The notes under the pieces were generated by a model. The model was not told the DNA's origin. It did no database searches and saw only the letters and a list, made by a program, of their open reading frames with translations. Below, one piece after another: positions 9,880-19,553 of a stretch of DNA of 64,000 nt. Position 1 is the stretch's first letter. The number at the start of each line of letters is the position of its first letter. Location: NCBI GenBank assembly GCA_002786025.1, contig NHNW01000004.1, forward strand, positions 248,001-312,000, given 5' to 3'. The DNA comes from Zasmidium citrigriseum. Lineage: Eukaryota; Ascomycota; Dothideomycetes; Mycosphaerellales; Mycosphaerellaceae. The translations under genes were made by a program, and so were the position numbers.

Positions 9880-11997
9880 TCAAAGCTTAGCCAATATCTT
9901 CTCCATCCCATTCCCACCCCCCATAACAATCTCCTCACTCTTATAATAAGGATTAAAAGTCGTCTCATTCAACGGATTCAATCTATGCGCCCGATTAAAC
10001 AAATCCTCATACACCCTCCCATCACTCCGCCCCAACGCACTATCCAGCAAGAAATCCGGCACCTTCCACGAATCCACCAACCTCACGGCGTGTGGTCGGA
10101 TCTCCGCCATCAGATCCTGGATTTTGGAAGGTAAGACGTCGAGATCCTCGTCCGAGACGGCGTGGGCTTTGACGAAGTCTCGCGCTTCGGCGTCCATGGT
10201 GAAGAAGGCGAAGAGGCGGAACTGGAGGGTTAGGTGGTGTTTGAGGGTGGGTGAGAGGGATGAGCTTGACATTGCTTCGTAGAAGTTCGTGACGAGGATG
10301 GCTTGGGATTCGGCGTGGGAGATTTTGCGGAGTTGCAGGAGCATGCTGTTCCAGGAGCGTTTCTTTTCGAAGCGGTCGATGTAGGCGCGGTAAGTGAGGT
10401 CTCGGGAGCGGCGATGGAAGGCTTTGACGAGGTCTTCATCGCTGGAGAAGATGGGGAAGGGGGAGGGTTTCTTGTTGTGTTCGTTTTGGAGCCAGTAGCG
10501 GCAGGACTGTTCCATTTCGTCTTGGGCGTTGCCTTTGCCGGCGACGGCGGCTTGCATGCGTTTGAGGAGGTAGCTGGCGGTTTGTTGTGTGATCATCCAG
10601 TTGTCGCCTTCGACGGTGGGTTTCGAAAGGTAGTCGTTGTTGAGCTGGATGTATCCGCTGCCGCCGCCGAAACCGTGGCCTCCCATTGCTCGTCGACATG
10701 TTTCGATGCTATTCGCTGCCAGCTCTGTGCAAAGACTCTTCAGGCCTGAGGACTGGGCGTGGAGCGTTGCGAGCTTGCTGAAGTCTCCAGAATCGATCTT
10801 CGCTCTTGTGCTGGAGTAGAGGTTGTGCATGGCTTCGCCTGTGTAGTGCAGAGCGAAAGCTGTTGCAAGCAATGGCAGGATTCGGATCTGTACAGTGGGA
10901 TAGTCCAAGACAGACAGTTCGGGCGCAGCCTTATCGCTGCTGTCTCGATCCTGGAACTGCCTTCGGATGGTGGAGTATCGAACAGCTATTGTCACCGCTC
11001 TGGCAATGATGAGACGAGCATGCATGATAATGGCCGCTCTCACAGCAGTCAAAGATCCATAAACGACAGCTGGGTTGGCAGGCTTGGTGTAGGTGCAAGT
11101 ATTCGGATCCACCCTTGAATAGTTCGACAGCATAGCAGAGTGTGGCACCTTGAAGTTGTTGAAGAGCATGTAGCCGTTGTCCATAGGAGCATAGCCATAC
11201 TTTGGTCCAATGTCTCCAACGACGATTCCGTCCAGAGGCTTGTGCGTCTTCATGTCTCGAATCTGAACGATGAATGGATGCGGCCCGTGATTAACGAGCT
11301 CCGAAGACCCGGCGGTTTTGGGCACGTACAGCTGGGCCACGACAATAGCATGGTTGGCGGTGCGTCCCATCGAGCCATTCCACCATTTGCTCGCAGTAAG
11401 GGTCGGACTGTGGATAGTAAAGTTCTTTTCGTTCGGATCCCAGGTCGCTCTGCATTCCAGTCCACGAACGTTACTTCCATGTCCAAGCTCAGTCCTGGGG
11501 GACATCATCAGCCTTCATCCTCCTAAAGCATTATTACGAAGAATCACTCACTGAGCATAACACCCAACAACCTCCCAAGCCTCAATCCTTGGCATCCAAT
11601 ACTTCCTCTGCTCCTCACTCCCCTGCTCCCTCACCGTAGTAGGAAACATGGCCTCGTGGACCATATAAGGACTCACATCATCGCAAAGGTACTCGCCCAT
11701 CTTGAAGTCCTCTTCGTCCCAGCCATGCTGGTCCTTGTACCTCCTCAGCTTCTTCGCGCGAGCCAGCCCGAGATGGTACCGTTCTGGCCGCGAGAGGTTG
11801 AATTGCTTGGTCTTGTTGAACAGAGGATCCTTCTCCAGGATGGGGAGTATGCGTTGTTGGCGTTCGAGGAACTCATTGCGTGAGAGGAGGTGTGTGGCGA
11901 GTTCATCGATGGGGACATTGGACTGGGAGCGTTCTTGTGAGAGGATATCTGGCCCGGTCGGTGAGGAGGGTTTGAGGTTATCTGAGAAGTCCGGCAT
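9880..11997 (-). CDS. Acyl-CoA oxidase, peroxisomal (PTS1 AKL)
   Basis: Two exons, complement of 9880-11494 and 11552-11997 (57 bp intron, donor GTGAGT, acceptor CCCCAG), 686 residues, the usual length for acyl-CoA oxidases. The first step of peroxisomal beta-oxidation: FAD-dependent desaturation of acyl-CoA to trans-2-enoyl-CoA with release of hydrogen peroxide. Seen: TELGHGSNVRGLE (about 150-162), the flavin and substrate region, GGHGFGGGSGY (about 420-430) and the catalytic glutamate in PTVEGDN (Glu about 444). The C-terminus is ILAKL, a good PTS1. It is divergent from the acyl-CoA ligase gene with 501 bp between start codons. The chain-length preference cannot be read from sequence by eye. 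Confidence 0.95.
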
Positions 11998-12498
11998 ATT
12001 GGCGGGATTGGATGGAGTTCTTGATATGTGCCTCTCCAGTGGTTTATGTCTTTTTTAGTCTCCAGTAGTCAGCGCCGTGGTTCAGTCGAACGCCGTGCCC
12101 GTGAGATAGCTCGATGGATCAGTAGAAATGTCGAAATGTCTGTATCTCAATATACTTCTTCCAGCAGGCCAGACTGTATCTCCATCGAACCCGCTATATC
12201 TGCAACTATACCTCGCATATGTCAAAGTAATCATCACCACTCAGCATACCCTCGGCCATGCAGAACCGACGTCGGCCTGGCTCGTCAGAAGCGGCAGTTC
12301 GGCACCTGCTCAATCAAGTATATCGCCGACCTGAACTCTCCCCCGCCTTCACTCCACGAATGCGGGGAGAGGCTGGTTGCTGGCCAAGCTCCACTCTCAA
12401 TTGCCCTCGTGCAAACACATGGATTGACCCAAGCATTCACTGCCTTGCCTGAGTTTCATCAAACGCCGAATAGAAAGAGCGAATGTACTGAAGCCCGC
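11998..12498. promoter_or_regulatory. Divergent promoter of acyl-CoA oxidase and acyl-CoA ligase, with CCTCGG at 12250
   Basis: The 501 bp between the two divergent start codons contains one CCTCGG hexamer at 12250-12255, almost exactly in the middle. It could serve both genes as a FarA/FarB site. The plus-strand reading frame of the ligase is open upstream to 12028, but the translated sequence there is not protein-like and I treat it as promoter/leader. Confidence 0.45.
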
Positions 12499-14382
12499 AT
12501 GACGCCGAAATTCCCCACCATCGCCGCGCTGTTCCGTCAAGTCGAGAAGAGAGCGGTCAACTCAAGCAGCACATCAGAAAAAGATTCCAGAGCCGTTCCA
12601 TCAGAGGATGTACTTCCCTTGGAGACTCTGCTGAGAGAGCACTGGAAAATGACCAGCTACGATGATAGGACGCTACATGTCCCTCGACATACTGGACGGA
12701 ATATCTTACCTTGCCACCCGCTCTTCAACAGACTAGTGAGGTTTGCACATGCTGTGCCTTCACGAACATGCGTGCGGGATGTCAACACGGGCGTCGAGGC
12801 AACACATGTGCAGCTGCTTACAGATGTGCTTGCGTTTCGAGAACGGGTCTGGGAGAATCTCCGCGACGATGTCAAGAAGGCGCTGGAACAGAGACAGGAG
12901 GTTTACATCGCCATCTTAGCTCCAGGTGGATATGAGTTCACGGTGGCGATCCTGGCGGCTTTGGCGCTTGGTGCGGCGGTGGTTCCGATGACAGTGGTGC
13001 TGCCTCCGGAAGAAGCGCTGTACTTTGCCAGCAAGTCCAGGGCGGCCGCGGTGCTGGTATCCGATGGCGCTCTCCGTCTCGGCCTGTCGCTGGAAAAGTT
13101 GGTCAAAGATCAGGACCCCAAGAGTCCATTCGTCTGTGTGCCTGTCGGCCCATCATTGAAGAACCCGCCTCTGCATCCAAGCCAGATCATCGTTTCTTCG
13201 GATCTGTACCTCGACGACAATGCTCCTGGAGTTGTCATCTTCACATCCGGCACGACAGGTCCACCGAAAGGGGCTGTAATGAGAAGGGGCTTCATCCACG
13301 ATGAAGCATTAGGAGTAATCGACCATTACAACATTACTCCAAATGACGTACTTCTCCATTTGCTCCCAGTGCACCATGCCACTGGAATTGGCATGATGTT
13401 TTTCCCGTTTCTCGTCGCCGGCGCACTCCTGGAATTCAGGAGCGGGAGCTTTAGTCCGGAATGGACTTGGGAGCGCTGGCGCCAAGGCGGCGCTACGTTC
13501 TTCTCAGGAGTGCCAACGATATACATGCGAATGATGCGATACTTCCAGCAGAACCTCGCATCCAAGAGTGATGTACAGCAGTACATCGATGGAGCGCGAG
13601 ATCTGAGAGTCTGCATATGTGGTACTTCAGCTTTGCCCAAGCCGATTGCCGACTGGTGGCGAGAACTTCTTGGCCGCAACATTCTACTGCGGTACGGCAT
13701 GACCGAGACAGGGGCCGTATTCAAGGTGCGCCTCGGAGACCAAGCCGCCCCAGATGGTTCAGTCGGCACGCTGTTTGCCGGGTGTGATGTGCAATTGTCG
13801 GAAGGCGACCAAGGAGAGGTCCTGGCCAAGAGCCCAGGGATGTTCTCCAAATTCCTGTATGATCCCGAGGCCACGGCCGCTTCTCACACCAAGTCTGGAT
13901 ATTACAAGACGGGTGATATTGCCAGGCGAGAGGGCGACTACTACTGGATCCTCGGCAGGTCCTCAGTCGATATCATCAAGAGCGGAGGATACAAGATCTC
14001 AGCACTCGATATCGAACGCGAGATTCTTGCCCTCCCTTATGTCGCCGAAGTCATGGTGGTTGGCGTTGCAGATCTTGAATATGGAGAGAGGGTCGGCGCG
14101 GCGATATGCTTGAAGAGCGAACGAGACATGCCTCCCAACGAGCGAGACCGTGTCGTTAGGAATCTGAGCCTTCGCAAGCTGAGGACAGATCTTCGAGAGA
14201 GGCTTGCGGGTTACAAGATGCCAACCATCTTGCGTTTGGTGCCAGACGAACTGCCCAAGTCAGGCACCGGAAAGGTGGTAAAGAAGACATTGGGACCGCA
14301 GTTCTTCCCACCGAACACGTACAAGTCCCTGCCAGACGTTCAAGTATGGAGTCGCGAGGAGCAACCAAAGGCGAAGCTGTGA
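12499..14382 (+). CDS. Acyl-CoA ligase (AMP-forming), peroxisomal PTS1 AKL
   Basis: A single exon of 627 codons from the ATG at 12499 (MTPKFPTIAALF). ANL-superfamily adenylate-forming enzyme: it activates a carboxylic acid with ATP and loads it on CoA. Seen: the P-loop signature FTSGTTGPPKG (about 248-258), YGMTETG (about 398-404), the hinge KTGDIARREG and GRSSVDIIKSGGYKISALDIE, and the C-terminal catalytic lysine region PKSGTGKVVKK (about 586-596). The overall pattern is closest to malonyl-CoA synthetase/ACSF3-type ligases and fungal peroxisomal CoA ligases; the substrate is not determined. The C-terminus AKL is a PTS1. The start was chosen because the open frame upstream (to 12028) lacks protein-like character and 12499 begins the conserved part. 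Confidence 0.92.
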   Translation: MTPKFPTIAALFRQVEKRAVNSSSTSEKDSRAVPSEDVLPLETLLREHWKMTSYDDRTLHVPRHTGRNILPCHPLFNRLVRFAHAVPSRTCVRDVNTGVEATHVQLLTDVLAFRERVWENLRDDVKKALEQRQEVYIAILAPGGYEFTVAILAALALGAAVVPMTVVLPPEEALYFASKSRAAAVLVSDGALRLGLSLEKLVKDQDPKSPFVCVPVGPSLKNPPLHPSQIIVSSDLYLDDNAPGVVIFTSGTTGPPKGAVMRRGFIHDEALGVIDHYNITPNDVLLHLLPVHHATGIGMMFFPFLVAGALLEFRSGSFSPEWTWERWRQGGATFFSGVPTIYMRMMRYFQQNLASKSDVQQYIDGARDLRVCICGTSALPKPIADWWRELLGRNILLRYGMTETGAVFKVRLGDQAAPDGSVGTLFAGCDVQLSEGDQGEVLAKSPGMFSKFLYDPEATAASHTKSGYYKTGDIARREGDYYWILGRSSVDIIKSGGYKISALDIEREILALPYVAEVMVVGVADLEYGERVGAAICLKSERDMPPNERDRVVRNLSLRKLRTDLRERLAGYKMPTILRLVPDELPKSGTGKVVKKTLGPQFFPPNTYKSLPDVQVWSREEQPKAKL

Positions 14383-14677
14383 TCGCCTAAACTGCATCGC
14401 CGATACGACTGATGATGCCGCCATGAGTAACGCCTGATGATGAAGATGATTGACGAGGCCGCGCTTCTGTAGCATGAACGGACCTTCGCTGGGAGTATGG
14501 ATATGGAGGGAAGCGCTCGAAACGAGAAAGGGTGGTTTGCGGTCCAGATCGCATCTCGAAGAATGTTTGCATTTGATAGACGCTCCTAGAGCAGCCCAGC
14601 TGCATAGAATAGGCCCTTCAATTGTGGGACGGGAGCTCCCTCTGTCAGTCTTGTGTTGGAAACCTTCGGTGTCTCGT

Positions 14678-15436
14678 CTAAGCAGTCGCGAACTTGGCCT
14701 TGCGTCTCTCGGCCGCCTCTCTGTCGGCCTCTGTCATCCAAGCAGGATGTCCATTCACGCCGTCCTTGCGCTCAGGCTTGTCGCCGCGCTGCTTCCTGCC
14801 AGGGCCTTGCCGTCCACGGCTCCTCTTGCGAATGCCTCCGTCCTTCTCGCCGCCCTCGTGTCCGCGCTTGCGCTCAGATTTCTCAGGCAGTGCCTTGTTC
14901 AACAGACCTAGTCCCTCCATGTTGGTGTTTCCAAACCGCTTGGCGCGCTCCAACATCTTGATCTCGTCGCTGTCCTCTGGCAGCCCGAACTTGCGCGCGC
15001 GTGCTTTCCGCTTCTCAATCTCCTCATCGAGTGTGCGCTCCGCAAGGCCGGTGCTGAAGTTGGGCTCCTCTTTCTTCTCCTCGGTCGCGGCGGGCTCTGC
15101 TGCTGGCGGGTCGACTGCGAGGTCACTCGTCTTCGCTGGGTCAACGGCTGCTTCCTGGTTGGGGACGGCTTGAGGGGTTGCGACTTCGCCCACGCCACCG
15201 GCAGCTATCGCATTCGCGGCGGATTCAGAAGTCGCAGCTTTGGCGGTCTCGGTGGCAGGCTCGTCGTCCCAGTCGATCTCGTCTTCGGGCGCTGTTGGCT
15301 TGGAGGCGCCGGCGTTCTTGGTGTCGTGCTCTTCGAGTCGCTTGACCAGGTCAGCCTTCTTGCCGGTGTGCGCGAGGCCGCGCTCCTTGCAGAGGGCCTG
15401 GAGCTCGTCGTTCTTCTTCTTGGAGTAGTCGGCCAT
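14678..15436 (-). CDS. THO1: SAP-domain protein, Tho1/SARNP (CIP29) homologue
   Basis: Single exon, 252 residues, start MADYSKKKNDELQALC. Residues 1-40 are a SAP domain (KKNDELQALCKERGL then KKADLVKRLEEHD). A DEIDWDDEP element follows, then an acidic/Ala-rich linker, and a C-terminal block with RAKRFG and RKRSRGRQ. SARNP and Tho1 share this arrangement; they bind RNA and the TREX/Sub2 export machinery, linking transcription to mRNA export in the nucleus. It lies between the ligase and the reductase of the peroxisomal group but has no PTS1 and is housekeeping in nature. Confidence 0.82.
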   Translation of the reverse strand: MADYSKKKNDELQALCKERGLAHTGKKADLVKRLEEHDTKNAGASKPTAPEDEIDWDDEPATETAKAATSESAANAIAAGGVGEVATPQAVPNQEAAVDPAKTSDLAVDPPAAEPAATEEKKEEPNFSTGLAERTLDEEIEKRKARARKFGLPEDSDEIKMLERAKRFGNTNMEGLGLLNKALPEKSERKRGHEGGEKDGGIRKRSRGRQGPGRKQRGDKPERKDGVNGHPAWMTEADREAAERRKAKFATA

Positions 15437-15940
15437 ATTGGTCGGGGTTGGTGGTCGTGGCGGTCAGTAGTGAGTGTGTGGGAGTTGGTGACGAGGATTT
15501 CGAGAATGCGCCGTACGGGATGGAGAAATGGAGGCTCAAATTGAAATGGAATGGAAGTGACGACCAGAGAGTCGCCGCGCGCAGCAGCTGGGAAGGGAAG
15601 TCGCGTTTGGGCCGGGTCCGTGCGCGGATGCAGGGATGCGACTCTTTCGATCACACGCTCGAGCAAGTGAAGTCCACGAACATCGTCACTTTCAAAACAG
15701 ACTCTCCAGTTTAGTCTCTCAAAACTGGTCGCTCCACTACTCCGGGAACGTGCCCGATCATTCATTGGACAATGATCAACAAGGACCAGGACTTGAGGAC
15801 GTCACCCACAATGTCAGCGCGAGGACAGCGAGACCTGGGCATCGAAACATGATTGAACATTCAAGAGGAGAAGAGTGCAAATGAGAAACGAGACTGGAAG
15901 GCCATTGAATGCTTTGACAGCGGATTTCAACCCCGAATCT
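15437..15940. other. Intergenic between the SAP gene promoter and the reductase 3' end
   Basis: About 0.5 kb. It contains the promoter of the SAP-domain gene (its minus-strand start is at 15436) and the 3' flank of the reductase. No other feature seen. Confidence 0.55.
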
Positions 15941-17019
15941 TCAAAGCTTACTTCCCTCCCTCTCGGCCCTCAAAACCGTACTATCCACACGATCACCCTC
16001 ATCATCCTGCTCCTCCACCGTAAGATCCGGCATCTTCAACGGCATTATCCTCCTAGGTTTCGTCCCCGGTACCAGAGCATACTTGTCGAAATCCGTCACC
16101 CCATCGTGCTCCCGCAAGTAGTCCTCATCCAAGAAGCACTTGCCTGAGACATCCTTCGTCGGAGCCCTGATGATCGACAAGATGGCATCAGAAAAGATCT
16201 CTGGCTTTCGAAGATTCGCACGTCCGTCTTGCGGTGGGTATGACTTGGGAGTCTGTGTGGCGGCAGAATCGATGGCCTGGAAGAAACAAGGTCAGCCATA
16301 CCCTTCAGTACTCGTCTTGCGAGCGGGTATATCCACCACAGCCGGCCAAAGACTACTAATCGCCATCCCACTCCTCCCCTCCCTCTCAAAATCCACCGCC
16401 AACCCCATAGTCATCACACTCATCCCCACCTTCCCCATAGCATAAGCCGTCTTCCCCCGAAAAAACCTCGAATAAATCGGCGGACTAATCACCACAATTC
16501 TCCCCTCTCCCTTCCCATAATTCCCATTCTTGTACATATGCGGCAGAACACTCGTCACCGTGGCGTACAAACCATTGGCATTGATGCTCTGCATCAAATT
16601 GAAGCGTTTGAAAGGCGTCTTCTCGACGGACGCCCACCAGATGGCCCCGGAGTTGTAGATCACGACGTCGATCCGGCCGTAGGTGTGAATCGTTTGGGCG
16701 ACCATGTCTTCGATGTTGGCGGGGTCGCGGACGTCGACTTGGAGGGCGGTGGCGGTTCCGCCGGCTTCTGTGATTTCTCGTGCTACGGTGTTGATTGTGG
16801 ATTGGAAGGAGTTAGGATCTGGTGGGAATGGCGTGCATTTCGAAGCATCGCTGGTTGTCTTTGCTGCCACGATGACTGTGATTTTGTTCGTTAATCATAT
16901 CTGCAAAATGAATGGGCTTTTCCCTTACCTGCGTAGCCATTCTTTGAAAGATCAATGGCAACTTGTCTTCCTATCCCCCTCGATGCACCCACCACAATGG
17001 CCACCTTCTTGCTGCTCAT
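15941..17019 (-). CDS. Short-chain dehydrogenase/reductase, HSDL2-like, PTS1 SKL
   Basis: Three exons, complement of 15941-16276, 16337-16875 and 16929-17019; about 321 residues. Exon 1 carries the Rossmann glycine motif GASRGIG; after a 53 bp intron comes VIVAAKTT, DVRD, then NSGAIWW, ISPPIY and the catalytic tyrosine/lysine pair in YAMGKVGM. AAKT, ISPP and LWPAV are typical of the HSDL2 branch, peroxisomal reductases thought to act in lipid metabolism. The second intron (16277-16336) needs an unusual GTGGAT donor; I chose it because it joins LWPAV to AIDSAATQ as expected for the family, whereas the nearer GTATGG donor would give a 25 bp intron and the wrong frame. The C-terminus GSKL is a canonical PTS1. 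Confidence 0.85.
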
Positions 17020-17152
17020 GATTCTGTCCTGAGGAAAGTCAATCAAGGAGGAACAAGTACCTACAGTAAATGTGAGTTCTGATAAGACGTCTAAAAGTAT
17101 TGAAACATACGTACGAACGTACGTGATCGTCTAAGCGTTTGCTAGTCAGCGA

Positions 17153-17158
17153 CCGAGG
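17153..17158 (-). promoter_or_regulatory. CCTCGG hexamer (CCGAGG on plus strand) upstream of the reductase
   Basis: The motif lies 134 bp upstream of the reductase start codon at 17019. It is the same FarA/FarB-type core found ahead of the other peroxisomal genes here. It also falls downstream of Hsp90, whose minus-strand stop is at 17442, so it is not in the Hsp90 promoter. Confidence 0.38.
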
Positions 17159-17441
17159 TGAGGTGAGGCACTCAAGAAGCGGAGGCCGCACGTGATTACT
17201 GATCGGTAAGGATCAAAAGCAGTGAACAGAAACCGGGATAGGGGTGTTGGAAGAGATGCTTGAAGTAACAGAATCTTTTGTTCAGAATGGCCTAAAGGTA
17301 CATGCAATCAGCATCCACAGGGTGTAGATGCAATATCTACCCTACCCAGCCCACGCTCAGAACGCCTTTCTTTGCCTCTACCCATTATGCACTTATCGCA
17401 TTACAAACACATGATCGCATCAGTCGTGAAGTTGAATGCAT

Positions 17442-19553
17442 CTAGTCGACCTCCTCCATGGCGCTCTCGCCGGCTGCCTCGGCGGGGGCGGACTCTGGTG
17501 CAGCAGCCTCGGCCTCAGTCTCGGCGTCCTCGTCGACGTTGAGACCAAGAGACACGAGCTTGTGAATGCGCTCGGCGTAGGCGGCTGGCTCGTCGATGGT
17601 GAAGCCAGAGACGAGGAGAGAGGTCTCGTAGAGGAGAGTGGTGATGCTCTTGACAGTGCGGTCGCTCTCGCCGTCGGTCTCGACCTTCTTCTTGAGCTCC
17701 TTGATGATCGGGCTCTTGGGCGAGATCTCGAAGGTCTTCTTGCTGCTCATGTAGCTGGACATGGAGGTGTCACGGAGAGCCTGAGCCTTCATGATACGCT
17801 CCATGTTGGCAGACCAACCGAACTGGCCGGTACGGATGGCGCAAGGAGCACCGACGAGCTTGTGGCTGACAACAACCTTCTCGACCTTGTCGCCGAGGAC
17901 GTTCTTGAGGGACTTGGCAAGAGCCTCGTACTCCTTCTCCTCCTCTTCACGCTGCTTCTTCTCCTCCTCGGTCTCCTCGAGCTCGAAGTCCTTGGTGATG
18001 TCGACGAGCTTCTTGCCGTCGAACTCCTTGAGCTGGGTGAAGGCGTACTCGTCAATTGGGTCAACGAGGAAGAGAACTTCGAAGTTCTTGGCCTTGAGGG
18101 CGTCAAGGAATGGCGACTTCTCGACAGCCTTGATCGACTCGCCGGTGATGTAGTACATCTGCTTCTGGTGCTCTGGCATGCGGGTGATGTAGTCCTGGAG
18201 CGAGGTGGCCTCGTCGCCAGACTTGGTGGAGTTGAATCGGAGCAGCTTGGCAAGAGATTGGCGGTTCTGGCTGTCCTCGTGGATACCGAGCTTGATGTTC
18301 TTGCTGAAGGCGCTGTAGAACTTGTCGAATTGCTCCTTGTCCTCGGCGATCTCGTTGAAGAGCTCAAGAGTCTTCTTGACGATGTTCTTCTTGATGACCT
18401 TCATGATCTTGTTCTGCTGGAGAGTCTCACGGGACAGGTTGAGTGGGAGGTCCTCAGAGTCGACGACACCCTTGATGAAGCTGAGCCACTCTGGGATGAG
18501 GTCGGTAGCATCGTCAGTGATGAAGACACGGCGGACGTAGAGCTTGATGTTGTTCTTGGTCTTCTTGGTCTCGAAGAGGTCGAATGGTGCGCGCTTGGGG
18601 ACGAAGAGGATGGCGCGGAACTCGAGCTGACCCTCAACGGAGAAGTGCTTGACAGCAAGGTGGTCCTCCCAGTCGTTGGAGAGCGACTTGTAGAAGGCAC
18701 CGTACTCCTCTTGCGAGATGTCCTTGGGGTCGCGCGTCCAGATGGGCTTGGTCTTGTTGAGCTCCTCCTCCTCAATCTTGCTCTCCTTGACCTTCTTGGT
18801 CTTCTTCTCTTTCTTCTTCTCCTCCTCTTCGTCGTCGACCTCCTCGACCTTTGGCTTGTTGTCAGAGTCTTCCTCCTTGGTCTCCTCGGCGTCCTCATCT
18901 GGGACCTCCTTCTCCTCCTCCTTCAGGACGTGGAGGTAGATGGGGTAGGAGATAAACTCGGAGTGCTTCTTGACAACCTCCTTGATCTTGCTCTCGTTGA
19001 GGTAGTCAGTCTGCTCGTCCTTGAGGTGCATGATGATCTTGGTGCCGCGGCCGATTTGCTCGCCCTCAGTGTCCTGAGTGATGCTGAAGGTGCCACCGGC
19101 ACTCGACTCCCAGATGTACTGCTCGTCATCGTTGTGCTTCGAGACGACAGTGACCCTGTCGGCGACGAGGTATGCGGAGTAGAAACCGACACCGAACTGA
19201 CCGATCATGGAGATGTCAGCGCCTGCCGACAGAGCCTCCATGAACTGCTTGGTGCCAGAGCGAGCAATGGTACCGAGGTTGTTCACGAGGTCGGCCTTGG
19301 TCATGCCAATGCCAGTGTCGCGGATGGTGAGGGTCTTGGCCTCCTTGTTGGGGATGATGTCGATTCTCAAGTCCTTGCCCGAATCGAGCTTGCTGGGGTC
19401 TGAGAGAGCCTCATAGCGGATCTTGTCAAGAGCATCGGAGGCGTTGGAGATGATTTCTCGCAGGAAGATTTCCTTGTTTGAGTAGACGGTGTTGATGATC
19501 AGCGACAGCAGCTGCGAGATCTCCGCCTGGAACTCGAACGTCTCGCCCGACAT
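17442..19553 (-). CDS. HSP82: Hsp90 cytosolic chaperone
   Basis: A single exon of 703 residues, the standard length. ATP-dependent dimeric chaperone that matures kinases, receptors and many other clients. Seen: the N-terminal GHKL ATPase with [22 protein letters not shown] and [13 protein letters not shown]; a charged acidic/Lys linker (about 215-265); the middle domain with [15 protein letters not shown] and the catalytic-loop region LSRETLQQ; and the C-terminal MEEVD tail that docks TPR co-chaperones. The absence of introns is worth noting for a filamentous fungus but is compatible with a heat-induced gene. The codon bias is strong, with almost exclusively G/C-ending codons, which leaves a long open frame on the opposite strand. 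Confidence 0.98.
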   Translation of the reverse strand: MSGETFEFQAEISQLLSLIINTVYSNKEIFLREIISNASDALDKIRYEALSDPSKLDSGKDLRIDIIPNKEAKTLTIRDTGIGMTKADLVNNLGTIARSGTKQFMEALSAGADISMIGQFGVGFYSAYLVADRVTVVSKHNDDEQYIWESSAGGTFSITQDTEGEQIGRGTKIIMHLKDEQTDYLNESKIKEVVKKHSEFISYPIYLHVLKEEEKEVPDEDAEETKEEDSDNKPKVEEVDDEEEEKKKEKKTKKVKESKIEEEELNKTKPIWTRDPKDISQEEYGAFYKSLSNDWEDHLAVKHFSVEGQLEFRAILFVPKRAPFDLFETKKTKNNIKLYVRRVFITDDATDLIPEWLSFIKGVVDSEDLPLNLSRETLQQNKIMKVIKKNIVKKTLELFNEIAEDKEQFDKFYSAFSKNIKLGIHEDSQNRQSLAKLLRFNSTKSGDEATSLQDYITRMPEHQKQMYYITGESIKAVEKSPFLDALKAKNFEVLFLVDPIDEYAFTQLKEFDGKKLVDITKDFELEETEEEKKQREEEEKEYEALAKSLKNVLGDKVEKVVVSHKLVGAPCAIRTGQFGWSANMERIMKAQALRDTSMSSYMSSKKTFEISPKSPIIKELKKKVETDGESDRTVKSITTLLYETSLLVSGFTIDEPAAYAERIHKLVSLGLNVDEDAETEAEAAAPESAPAEAAGESAMEEVD

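Noticed and set aside
12028..12498. 157-codon N-terminal extension of the acyl-CoA ligase
   Set aside because: In frame, but not protein-like, and it covers the whole divergent promoter. The conserved part begins after the ATG at 12499.
17436..19403. 655-codon open frame on the plus strand
   Set aside because: Exactly antisense to Hsp90. Strong GC-ending codon bias in the sense gene removes stops from the opposite strand; the product is Leu/Val/Asp/Glu-monotonous.
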